From: an uncultured Bacteroides sp.
Lineage (GTDB): Bacteria > Bacteroidota > Bacteroidia > Bacteroidales > Bacteroidaceae
NCBI GenBank assembly: GCA_900755095.1
Contig: CAAEFE010000098.1
Location: 1-64,000, forward strand
Reading direction: 5' to 3'
Length of the DNA stretch: 64,000 bases
Below, one piece after another: positions 17,965 through 25,847 of the stretch. The notes beneath the pieces are model-generated. The model searched no databases. It was not told where the DNA came from and saw only the letters and a list, made by a program, of their open reading frames with translations. How positions within the stretch are numbered: the stretch's first letter is position 1; each line of letters begins with the position of its first letter. Both the position numbers and the translations under genes were made by a program.

Positions 17965-20004
17965 TTATTTCACTTCGCTGCCCGGCTTCACCTCTTTCTG
18001 AGGCATGATAACTGCCAGGCTACCGTCGTTGTTTTCGGCACTCAGAATCATACCTTCGCTGACGATACCTTTCAGCTTGCGCGGTGCGAGATTGGCGATA
18101 AAGCAAACCTGTTTGCCTACCAGTTCTTCCGGCTGGTAGTGCTTTGCGATGCCCGATACGATAGTACGTGTTTCCAGTCCGTCGTCAATCTTGAATTGCA
18201 GCAGCTTGTCGGCTTTCGGCACTTTCTGACATTCAAGGATGGTACCAACACGGATGTCGAGTTTCGTGAAATCATCAAATTCGATGTTCGGACGAATCGG
18301 GTTTGCCTTATAGTTGGCTTCTTCGTTGGCCTTCTTCGTGTCGAGCAACTTCTGTACCTGTGCCTCGATTACGCTGTCTTCTATTTTTTCGAACAGCAGT
18401 TCCGGCTTGTTCAGCTGATGTCCTACCGGGAGCAGGTCGTTCCTTCCCAGTTCCGACCATTCGAAGCTTTCCATGTTCAGCATCTTGCGGAGTTTCTCCG
18501 AGCTGAAAGGCAGGAACGGTTCGAAAGCGATGGCAAGGTTGGCAACCAGTTGCAGAGAGATGTTCAGGATGGTGCCTACACGTTCCATGTCGGTCTTTGC
18601 CAGTTTCCAGGGTTCGGTGTCGGCAAGGTATTTGTTGCCGATGCGTGCCAGGTTCATCGCCTCTTTCTGCGCGTCGCGGAATTTGAATACGTCGAGCAGC
18701 TTTTCTACTTCTGCCTTTACGTTGGCAAATTCTTTCAGGGTTTCTTTGTCGTAATCCGTCAGTTCTGCGCAGGCGGGTACTTTGCTGTCGAAGTATTTCT
18801 GAGTCAACACCATTGCACGGTTCACGAAGTTGCCGTATACGGCTACCAGCTCATTGTTGTTGCGTGCCTGGAAGTCTTTCCATGTGAAGTCGTTGTCCTT
18901 CGTTTCCGGAGCATTGGCGGTCAGTACGTAGCGGAGTACGTCCTGTTTGCCGGGGAAGTCTTCCAGATATTCGTGCAGCCATACCGCCCAGTTGCGGGAA
19001 GTCGAAATCTTGTCTCCTTCCAGATTCAGGAATTCGTTGCTCGGCACGTTGTCCGGCAGGATATAGCTTCCTTCCGCTTTCAGCATGGCGGGGAATACGA
19101 TGCAGTGGAATACGATATTGTCCTTTCCGATGAAGTGGAGCAGACGCGTTTCGGGGTCTTTCCACCATGTCTCCCAACTGTCGGGAAGCAATTCCTTGGT
19201 ATTGGAAATGTATCCGATAGGAGCATCGAACCACACGTACAGCACCTTTCCTTCCGCACCTTCTACGGGCACAGGGATACCCCAGTCGAGGTCACGGCTG
19301 ACGGCACGCGGCTGCAATCCCATGTCGAGCCAGCTCTTGCACTGTCCGTATACGTTGGGGCGCCATTCCTTGTGGTCTTCCAGAATCCATTGGCGCAACC
19401 ATCCTTCGTGTTTGTCGAGGGGGAGATACCAGTGCTTGGTCTCCTTCATCACAGGTTTGCTGCCGCTGATGGCGCTCTTCGGGTTGATCAGATCGGTGGG
19501 CGACAGGGAGGTTCCGCATTTCTCGCATTGGTCGCCATAGGCACCTTCCGAATGGCAGTGAGGACACTCACCGGTGATGTAGCGGTCGGCGAGGAATGTT
19601 TTCGCTTCTTCGTCGTAATATTGTTCGGATGTTTTTTCGATAAACTCTCCTTTGTTGTATAGCGTCTTAAAGAAATCCGAAGCCAGCTCATGATGCGTCT
19701 TCGAAGTGGTGCGGCTGTACACATCGAACGAAACGCCGAATTCTTCGAACGATTTCTTGATCAGATAGTGGTAACGGTCTACTACATCCTGCGGAGTGAC
19801 TCCTTCTTTCTTTGCACGAATCGTGATAGGTACTCCGTGTTCGTCCGAACCTCCGATAAACAATACATCTTCTTTCTTCAGTCGCAGATAGCGCACATAG
19901 ATATCTGCCGGTACATATACGCCGGCCAGGTGACCGATGTGTACAGGTCCGTTCGCATACGGCAGTGCCGATGTGACGGTGGTTCTCTTGAATTTCTTTT
20001 CCAT
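17965..20004 (-). CDS. metG: Methionyl-tRNA synthetase
   Basis: Charges tRNA-Met with methionine. The 679-residue protein has the class I HIGH motif ([13 protein letters not shown]), a four-cysteine zinc knuckle (CPHC...CEKC near 145-165), the KMSKS loop as KISTSRNWA near 335, an anticodon-binding helical domain, and a C-terminal EMAP/Trbp111-type tRNA-binding domain from about 575 ([20 protein letters not shown]) that makes the enzyme dimeric. It stands alone as a housekeeping gene between the flippase operon and the S24 regulator. Confidence 0.98.
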
Positions 20005-20044
20005 TGATATAGAGTGATTTTATGATTTTACTGCTTGCAATGTG

Positions 20045-20074
20045 CAAAGATACGGTTTGCAACGTGCAAAGATA
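20045..20074 (-). promoter_or_regulatory. Tandem -7 boxes upstream of metG
   Basis: On the minus strand TATCTTTG occurs twice, at 20067-20074 and 20045-20052, exactly 22 bp apart, each followed by GCAC(G/A)TTGCAA. Both match TAnnTTTG. The duplicated block suggests two start sites or a binding-site repeat over the promoter. Confidence 0.6.
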
Positions 20075-20147
20075 ATGCTTTCCACAGATTTCAGGAAGAA
20101 ATGTGACAGGAAATCTGTGGAAAAGGCTTGTTTAGCCTGTGCCGTTT

Positions 20148-20873
20148 TTACATCATCATATTCTTTCTGATGGAGAACTTCACTATTGCCATATCCTGAA
20201 TGGTGTCTACAGGCAAGTCCATCGGCTCGTGGTGCGGATTGTAGCTGACGAGTTTGACGTACCCTTCCTTCTCCGAGCGGTTGACGTATTTCACCGTCAG
20301 ATACTGGTCTCCGTCGAGGTGGAACGCCACGATGTACATTTCTCCGTAAATGACGTTGCTGAAGTTGTTGATCCCCTTGAACCCTACGATATCTCCCGAT
20401 TTGAGAATGGGATACATACTGTCTCCGTTGACAAAGATGGCTCCGTCACACGCGGGTATGCTCGGAATCAGTATTTTGCCCAGCGCATATTGGCGTTTGT
20501 CGGAAAGCAGGGTCCTTAAATTGGCGGCGGCTGTGATGTCATAGAGCGTCACACTTCGGTCGTCTATGGCTTCTGTGGTTTTTGAATTGTGAATAGTCTC
20601 TACTTCTCCCCGTATCTTTCCGTTGTCAAAAGACTTTGGGTCGTGCAGCGGACTTCCCTTTCCGGTCAGCAGCCAGTTGTAGTCCACATGACGCAGCTTA
20701 TTCAGCAGTAAAGGAAAGTCTATGCTGTTTCGCGCGCACCAGTTGGAAAGTGTCGCTCTGGCTACTCCTAAATAGGATGCAAGTTCACTATCCCGTTTCA
20801 GATTCAACGCTATTTTCGCCCGCTTTACGATTTCCGGTACATTCAGCAGTGTATCCGCTTGTTTCTCATTCAT
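20148..20873 (-). CDS. CI/LexA-like regulator: HTH plus S24 peptidase domain
   Basis: A 241-residue regulator. Residues about 12-75 form a phage CI-type helix-turn-helix (ELASYLGVARATLSNWCAR). The C-terminal half is an S24 (LexA/UmuD) domain with catalytic Ser in NGDSMYPILKSGDIVGF and a Lys in YLTVKYVNR. The Ala-Gly self-cleavage site typical of LexA is not obvious, so derepression by RecA-stimulated cleavage is uncertain. It is divergent from the zinc-ribbon/DUF4373/HU module; the shared 440-bp region holds a good plus-strand promoter and repeat array B, so it may regulate that module. Confidence 0.85.
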   Translation of the reverse strand: MNEKQADTLLNVPEIVKRAKIALNLKRDSELASYLGVARATLSNWCARNSIDFPLLLNKLRHVDYNWLLTGKGSPLHDPKSFDNGKIRGEVETIHNSKTTEAIDDRSVTLYDITAAANLRTLLSDKRQYALGKILIPSIPACDGAIFVNGDSMYPILKSGDIVGFKGINNFSNVIYGEMYIVAFHLDGDQYLTVKYVNRSEKEGYVKLVSYNPHHEPMDLPVDTIQDMAIVKFSIRKNMMM

Positions 20874-20970
20874 GTTTTTGCTTACTTTTTTATATGTTAA
20901 TATTTATTCTTGCCTTATCGCCTCATATACAGTCTTTTGTAAAATAATTCAGCGTTAATATCTAAAATTA

Positions 20971-21003
20971 TTTGTTTTATATATGCGACTTACTATACCT
21001 TTG
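20971..21003 (+). promoter_or_regulatory. Bacteroides-type promoter of the HU/zinc-ribbon module
   Basis: TTTG at 20971-20974, a 21-bp spacer, then TACCTTTG at 20996-21003: both boxes fit the Bacteroides consensus TTTG / TAnnTTTG. The predicted transcription start near 21010 leaves a leader of about 300 bases before the zinc-ribbon gene, containing a short ORF and repeat array B. Confidence 0.75.
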
Positions 21004-21058
21004 TGGTATTCGAAATGAATATTTGATTTCAAAATTAGAAATAAAAATTAGATAAACC

Positions 21059-21145
21059 ATGAGAAAACAAGAAAAAGATGCGAAATACTTTCAAAAACCG
21101 CATTCTCCCCCTCCGAAAAGAGAGCTGTCAGCTGTTAATAGTTGA
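21059..21145 (+). CDS. Possible 28-residue leader peptide
   Basis: The first ORF after the promoter starts MRKQEKDAKYFQKPHSPPPK and ends at a TGA (21143-21145) inside the first unit of repeat array B. It is basic and proline-rich. Its position suggests either a small real gene or a leader ORF whose translation affects the repeats downstream. No homology is claimed. Confidence 0.35.
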   Translation: MRKQEKDAKYFQKPHSPPPKRELSAVNS

Positions 21146-21218
21146 TTTGTCAGGAGTTAACAGTTGTCATATTGGGTATTAACAGCTGACGTGATGGCTG
21201 TTAACATCTGACGGGCAA
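21131..21218. repeat. 22-bp direct-repeat array B (4 units)
   Basis: Units start at 21131, 21153, 21175 and 21197, exactly 22 bp apart. Each contains TTAAYA at the same offset followed by a TGAY/TGTC segment, matching array A at 2341-2428 (core GGTRTTAAYAnnTGA). It lies in the untranslated leader between the promoter and the zinc-ribbon gene. The period of about two helical turns would place a bound protein on one face of DNA; an RNA role is also possible. Confidence 0.85.
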
Positions 21219-21317
21219 GTTGCCAATGATCATTGTGTAGGATGTGAACCTCCTGTGCGCAGGCTGCCTTACCTTTTATCTGAAAACATATCAAGTATAT
21301 CAAAAAGAATAACCGGA

Positions 21318-21641
21318 ATGGATACATTACAAAAACAAACACTTTACGTTTGCGGCTGTTGCAAACACACGCTTCCTTCAGAAGCCTTTTACGTAGATAA
21401 GAAAACCGGCCTTCCAAACAACTACTGCAAGGAATGCCGCAAATCCGCCAGCCGGAAATACAGGAAGACCGAGAAGCGCACGCTGGCACGTGACGACCGT
21501 GAACCTTATCCCGTTATCACCTCTACGAAAGACCCCGATCTTCGTCAGAAACTGATTCTGTCCGCCCTGCAGACTGTAAGGGCAAGTATCAAGCGGAAAA
21601 AGCAGAAACTTTGTGAAGTGGAAGCGGAACTGAATGATTAA
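21318..21641 (+). CDS. Small zinc-ribbon-like protein
   Basis: A 107-residue basic protein with a CxxC...CxxC zinc ribbon (VCGCCKHTLPSEAFY then NNYCKECRK) in the N-terminal half and a Lys/Arg/Glu-rich helical C-terminus (SIKRKKQKLCEVEAELND). The frame is open to 21255, but the ATG at 21318 gives a compact domain and follows the leader. Function unknown; the zinc ribbon and charge suggest nucleic-acid binding. It opens a module with the DUF4373-type and HU-like genes, a set often seen beside Bacteroides capsule loci. Confidence 0.7.
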   Translation: MDTLQKQTLYVCGCCKHTLPSEAFYVDKKTGLPNNYCKECRKSASRKYRKTEKRTLARDDREPYPVITSTKDPDLRQKLILSALQTVRASIKRKKQKLCEVEAELND

Positions 21642-21689
21642 CAAAATGAAAAAACTGACTGATAAACTATTTATAAAAACAATACAACT

Positions 21690-22595
21690 ATGGGAAGAAT
21701 CAAACAGGGACTGGACTACTTTCCCCTGAGCACCGACTTCATGCACGACCGTATCGTTCGTCGTGTCATGAAGCGTGAGGGCGATTCCGCTTTCACCGTT
21801 TTAATCTATATTATGTCTTATCTCTATTCGGGCGAGGGCTACTATGTCCGTGCCGACACCGATTTCTGTGACGAACTTTCCGATCAGCTTTTCAGTACGG
21901 ACAACGATACCGTCCGCCGTGTCATCCGTCTGTTTCTTGAATACGGGCTTTTTGACTCTGCGCTTTATGAGCGTTACAGCATTCTGACTTCTGAGGATGT
22001 CCAGCGGCAGTATCTCTTCATCACCAAACGTCGCAGTCGTCACCATATCTGTCCGGATTATTGTCTGCTGCCGGAAGAGAAAACAACGGATGAGCAGCCA
22101 GATACTGTTGCCGCAACAGGGGAAAATGTTGCAGTATCCCCGGATATTGCAACGGCATCCCGGGATACTGCAACAAAAACAGCTCTCATAAAAAGAAAAG
22201 AAAAAGAAAAGAAAGAAAACATCTTCCCTAACCCTCCTTTCGCAAAAGGAGGGGATGAAGAAGAAGGGAGTGAAGGAGAGAAAGTAGCTGAAGGAGCCGG
22301 AGGCGGGATGAGAGAAGAATGCGATCAGCGATCTGCCACGAGGAAACGGAATCTGACGCAGGAAGATATCGACCGGATGCAGGTTCCCCCGGACGGATGT
22401 CCCCGCAATTTTTCCGGTCTGCTGGAGAACCTCCGACTCTTTCGTGTTCCTCCTGCGGAACAATATACTATAGTGCTGAAAAGTAATTACGGTGAAATCG
22501 GTGGTGATATATGGAAAGGCTTTAGCGTCATTCGTGGAAGCGGTGGGAAGATTAAACTGCCGGGACATTATTTGCTGAGTGTGCTGAATAAATAA
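21690..22595 (+). CDS. DUF4373 (Lin1244/Lin1753-like N-terminal) protein
   Basis: A 301-residue protein whose first 95 or so residues match the DUF4373 type found in phage and Bacteroides accessory modules (DYFPLSTDFMHDRIVRRVM, LIYIMSYLYSGEGYYV). This domain resembles replication-initiator winged helices, so DNA binding is likely but unproven. A low-complexity linker (about 130-220) separates it from a conserved C-terminal block ending KLPGHYLLSVLNK. The linker includes a perfect 9-bp hairpin encoding NPPFAKGG, apparently a repeat inserted in frame. It starts 48 bp after the zinc-ribbon gene, so probably one transcript. Confidence 0.75.
   Translation: MGRIKQGLDYFPLSTDFMHDRIVRRVMKREGDSAFTVLIYIMSYLYSGEGYYVRADTDFCDELSDQLFSTDNDTVRRVIRLFLEYGLFDSALYERYSILTSEDVQRQYLFITKRRSRHHICPDYCLLPEEKTTDEQPDTVAATGENVAVSPDIATASRDTATKTALIKRKEKEKKENIFPNPPFAKGGDEEEGSEGEKVAEGAGGGMREECDQRSATRKRNLTQEDIDRMQVPPDGCPRNFSGLLENLRLFRVPPAEQYTIVLKSNYGEIGGDIWKGFSVIRGSGGKIKLPGHYLLSVLNK
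22232..22254. repeat. REP-like hairpin inside a coding sequence
   Basis: CCCTCCTTT at 22232-22240 pairs with AAAGGAGGG at 22245-22253 around a 4-base loop. The same CCTCC/GGAGG palindrome core occurs twice in the noncoding element at 17742-17918. Here it lies in frame within the linker of the DUF4373-type protein. Confidence 0.65.
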
Positions 22596-22682
22596 GATGA
22601 TTTTAGTAAATATTTGTATATCAATATATTATATGATTATTTTTATATTAACTAACTTATTAACGCACATTTCCGAAATCGC

Positions 22683-22713
22683 TTGTATAGCTGAGAATAA
22701 GCCCTTATATTTG
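22683..22713 (+). promoter_or_regulatory. Promoter of the HU-like gene
   Basis: TTG at 22683-22685, 20-bp spacer, then TATATTTG at 22706-22713, a perfect -7 box. The leader to the ATG at 22778 is about 58 bases. A minus-strand promoter of the same layout precedes the HU paralogue near 52900. Confidence 0.75.
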
Positions 22714-22777
22714 CAGTGTCAATAAGCTTAACGACAGAAAATAACAAAAAGATTAATAACTAAAAACTATTACAATT

Positions 22778-23296
22778 ATGCCAGTATTATATAAACCTTT
22801 CCAGTCTAATCTGGAAGATAAGAAAAGTGGGAAGAAACTGTTTTATCCCCATGTAGTTCGTACAGGAAATATCAATTCCGCACAGCTTTCCAAAGAGATT
22901 GCCGCATATTCTTCCCTTTCTCCGGGTGATGTGAAAAATACGCTTGACAATCTGGTGACGGTGATGGCTCAGCATCTTCAATCGTCCGAAAGCGTCAGTG
23001 TGGATGGTTTGGGAACGTTCCGCATGGTGATGAGTGCCCGTGGCCGGGGTGTTGAGACCGCCGATGAGGTGAGTGCTGCACAGGCTACGCTTACCGTCCG
23101 CTTCCAGCCTACCACGACGAAGAATCTGGACCGTACCACCGCTACCCGTTCTATGGTGACGGGTGCCAAGTGTGCCCGCTATGACAAGCTGGTCTCCGCA
23201 CCTGGTGACGGCGGATCGGTTGATGATCCGAATGACAAGCCTGGTGGTGGCAGCGATGGCGGAGATGATGGAGAAGCACCGGACCCGACAGTATAA
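22778..23296 (+). CDS. HU-like DNA-binding protein with Gly/Asp tail
   Basis: A 172-residue member of the Bacteroides long-HU family. Residues about 20-125 carry the HU/IHF fold with Ser-Val-Asp-Gly-Leu-Gly-Thr-Phe in the turn before the DNA-binding arms (SVDGLGTFRMVMSARG). The last 30 residues are a Gly/Asp-rich flexible tail ending EAPDPTV. The paralogue at 52331-52816 ends with the same six residues, APDPTV, although the domains differ. It has its own promoter and is followed by the amidase remnant and smalltalk peptide. Confidence 0.88.
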   Translation: MPVLYKPFQSNLEDKKSGKKLFYPHVVRTGNINSAQLSKEIAAYSSLSPGDVKNTLDNLVTVMAQHLQSSESVSVDGLGTFRMVMSARGRGVETADEVSAAQATLTVRFQPTTTKNLDRTTATRSMVTGAKCARYDKLVSAPGDGGSVDDPNDKPGGGSDGGDDGEAPDPTV

Positions 23297-23486
23297 TTTG
23301 TTTCTTGCTTCGCGGGAAGAAATATAAGACTAACGACTGAACTGTAACTGTAAAACAGAAAAATAAAGAAACAAGAAACAAACTAGAGCTAACTAAGGAT
23401 AACCAGCAAAAGACTAACTAATGATAATTGGTTAAAGACTAGGACTTTAATAAGACAATCAACTAAACAGAGAATTATCAATTAAC

Positions 23487-23618
23487 ATGAGAACTATCAA
23501 TTTGATCGTGGTGCATTGTTCCGCCACGCAGGGGAATCGTACGCTTTCTCCGGAGGAAAATACGGTAGGAACACAGAGTAAACTAAACTATTTAAAGAAC
23601 GAGAAAGGAGGTAAATGA
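23487..23618 (+). pseudogene. Truncated N-acetylmuramoyl-L-alanine amidase
   Basis: Opens exactly like the Bacteroides phage-type amidases that follow HU-like genes: MRTINLIVVHCSATQGNRTL, including the first zinc-ligand His (His 10). After about 24 residues homology stops, and the frame runs on through unrelated sequence (NTVGTQSKLNYLKNEKGGK) to a stop at 43 residues, overlapping the next start by 4 bp (ATGA). A normal enzyme has about 140-170 residues, so the catalytic domain is deleted. Murein hydrolase activity is not expected. Confidence 0.8.
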
Positions 23619-23719
23619 TGGCAATGAAGAAATCAGTATGGGATATGATCCTAAAGGTGGTTATCGCGGTAGCGTCAGCTGTGGCAGGCGTTTTGGGTGC
23701 TAATGCGATGAGTTTGTAA
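23615..23719 (+). CDS. Smalltalk peptide
   Basis: A 34-residue peptide starting MMAMKKSVWDMILKVVIAV and ending GANAMSL: one hydrophobic helix with an Ala/Gly-rich face. It fits the short 'smalltalk' proteins seen next to HU-like and amidase genes in Bacteroides. An unusually good Shine-Dalgarno (AGGAGG at 23606-23611) precedes it, rare in this phylum, though the spacing to ATG 23615 is short; ATG 23618 in the same frame is the alternative start. Function unknown; membrane association is likely. Confidence 0.75.
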   Translation: MMAMKKSVWDMILKVVIAVASAVAGVLGANAMSL

Positions 23720-23736
23720 GAAATCTAAATTCATTA

Positions 23737-23771
23737 AAGGGTACATACCAAATATCTTGTTGTGTACCCTT
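23737..23771 (+). terminator. Intrinsic terminator after the HU/smalltalk module
   Basis: AAGGGTACA at 23737-23745 pairs perfectly with TGTACCCTT at 23763-23771 (17-base loop), followed by CTTATATTTAT. It separates the module from the RHS genes. Confidence 0.65.
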
Positions 23772-23810
23772 CTTATATTTATCTAAACTATTCTCAAAAA
23801 TAAAAAATAT

Positions 23811-25847
23811 ATGAAACGTTTGAGTATTAAACATATACTTGTAACATTGCTGGCAATGGTAGGAATGATACCACCGGTTGTTGCTAATAATCTTCCATCA
23901 ATTACTTCTTTGGAACGTGAACCAGTCGTCTATTCGCCGCAAGTGGCTTCAATGATCCGTTACGATCATACTCGGGTTAATCAGAATACAGGATGTATTA
24001 ATCAAAGGATATCGCTTGTAAATTTCTTGGATAAGGATTTTGACTTTCCTATTTCCATATCTTACACTTCTCAAGGATTTCGTCCACAAGTAGCTGATAA
24101 TTATGTAGGGAGAGACTGGATGCTAGATGTCGGTGGAATAATCTACCGTAAAGTGAACGGAATGCCAGATGATTTGAAGGGATATAAAACTTTGCCCGGA
24201 GTCCATAATACATATACGGGATTTCTTGCAATGCTGGGAACCAATTATTTCAACATGGACACTATGAAAAAAGATGTATATCAGAATCCTTATAAGTACG
24301 CTTACCGACCAGAAAGTACAATGGCTACTTTGCCTGTTATTCCTCCTACAGAGAATAAAGGGAATATAGAAAGTTGTCCTGATGTCTTTTATTTCTCTTT
24401 TGGAAAGCATTCCGGAAAATTCATGATTAATTATGATGGAAGTATAAGTGTCATCGGATACAATGGGGGTAAATACCAAGTGGATTTAAGTGGCATGAAG
24501 TTGCTAGATTCTACTTCCTCTCAAAATACCTATATTCGTATTCTTACAGATGATGGCTACGTATATACTTTTGGTGGTGATGGTTATGCCTCTTTGGAAT
24601 ATACCGCACTTGCATGGAAAGGCGGTTCTATTTCCAATCCTGATAGTGAAATAATGCATAATGAAATAACTGCTTTTCATCTGACACAAATAAAAGCCCC
24701 TAATGGACGGATATTAAATATCCATTACCGGGATATTGGTCCAATTTATCATCAATTTCCAACCAGACTGATTGATCTGAATCAGAGTGCCGACTATGCG
24801 AAAAAAACAGATTTACTGACACAATACTTGCTTAGTGGAAAAAGAACTGCCGTTAAATATAATGTAATTGAAAATAAACTTAATTTCAAGACTAATCCCC
24901 CAATGTACGGAGAGACAGACGGAACTTTAAAGAATTCTTATTCTTTGACTAAAGTTGCTTTGATAGATCGTATTGAGGTTGATGGCTGTACTATACATTT
25001 TTATTATTCTGCTCGTAGCAAACATACTATTCCTGTTGGAGATATGAAGGAAGGATTTTTTCTTAATAGCGGTGCGAAACTCGATTCTGTAGAAATGAAG
25101 TATAACCAGATAAAGGAAATAGCACGGTTCAAATATGATTTTAATTGGGGTAATCGTATGTTTCTGAGTACAGTGAGCACAACGTGTGAAGGGACACATA
25201 GCTTTAAGTACTATCTTCCGAATGTACCAGAAATTCCGACTCCTCTAACTGGTAACATTGACCATTGGAACTTTTGGCGTGGAAGAGATAAGAACGCTGG
25301 ATTGATACCGGGAATGACACAAGAAGGAGATAACCAACTGGATTTTGAGTTCACCACCAATGACCGCGATGCCACAGGAAAAGACTTTGATGCAACCCAA
25401 TTGGAGCAAATCACCTATCCTACAGGCGGCAGTGTGCAGTTTATTTATGAGCCTCATCGATATTCCTATATCAGCAAGCAGACAGAAGGTTCATCTTACT
25501 ATCCGTCTCTTGAATTCCCTTCTTTGGGTCGCTATGGATGGGCTGGAGGTGCACGTATACATCTCATTCGCTATTTCGATGCGAATGGTAAAGAACAAAG
25601 AGAAATAGAATATACATATGGAAAGGACTTGAATGAAGGAGAAGTGATGTATATACCTTTTTATAAATATCTTCGAATTGAGCCTAACTTTGACAAGCCT
25701 GGTCAATATGTTGTTAAGGCAGTATCATATAACAGTGATGGTTTTAGTGATGTTCCCTATCCATCCACGCATATTCGTTATCCTGAAGTGACGGAACATT
25801 ATCTTGATCCAAGCAAGGGGGGGGATAGAGCAGGAACACTCATATAA
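23811..25847 (+). CDS. Secreted RHS-associated protein, N-terminal part (frameshifted at G8)
   Basis: A 678-residue product with a signal peptide (cleavage near VVANN, about residue 26). The following region opens PQVASMIRYDHTRVNQNTG and is built of beta-strand repeats resembling the opening module of Bacteroidetes RHS/YD shells (DFPISISYTSQGFRPQVADN, YTFGGDGYASLEY). The last normal residues are HYLDPSKGG, encoded by the G8 run at 25817-25824; beyond it the frame hits a stop after eight residues. With one G fewer it would continue into the next frame as a single 1050-residue protein. No enzymatic motif was recognised; I infer a shell or carrier partner for the RHS toxin protein encoded downstream. 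Confidence 0.75.
   Translation: MKRLSIKHILVTLLAMVGMIPPVVANNLPSITSLEREPVVYSPQVASMIRYDHTRVNQNTGCINQRISLVNFLDKDFDFPISISYTSQGFRPQVADNYVGRDWMLDVGGIIYRKVNGMPDDLKGYKTLPGVHNTYTGFLAMLGTNYFNMDTMKKDVYQNPYKYAYRPESTMATLPVIPPTENKGNIESCPDVFYFSFGKHSGKFMINYDGSISVIGYNGGKYQVDLSGMKLLDSTSSQNTYIRILTDDGYVYTFGGDGYASLEYTALAWKGGSISNPDSEIMHNEITAFHLTQIKAPNGRILNIHYRDIGPIYHQFPTRLIDLNQSADYAKKTDLLTQYLLSGKRTAVKYNVIENKLNFKTNPPMYGETDGTLKNSYSLTKVALIDRIEVDGCTIHFYYSARSKHTIPVGDMKEGFFLNSGAKLDSVEMKYNQIKEIARFKYDFNWGNRMFLSTVSTTCEGTHSFKYYLPNVPEIPTPLTGNIDHWNFWRGRDKNAGLIPGMTQEGDNQLDFEFTTNDRDATGKDFDATQLEQITYPTGGSVQFIYEPHRYSYISKQTEGSSYYPSLEFPSLGRYGWAGGARIHLIRYFDANGKEQREIEYTYGKDLNEGEVMYIPFYKYLRIEPNFDKPGQYVVKAVSYNSDGFSDVPYPSTHIRYPEVTEHYLDPSKGGDRAGTLI

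Noticed and set aside
18139..19662. 507-codon open frame antisense to metG
   Set aside because: It mirrors metG codon structure, has no recognisable domain and no promoter; metG is certain on the other strand.
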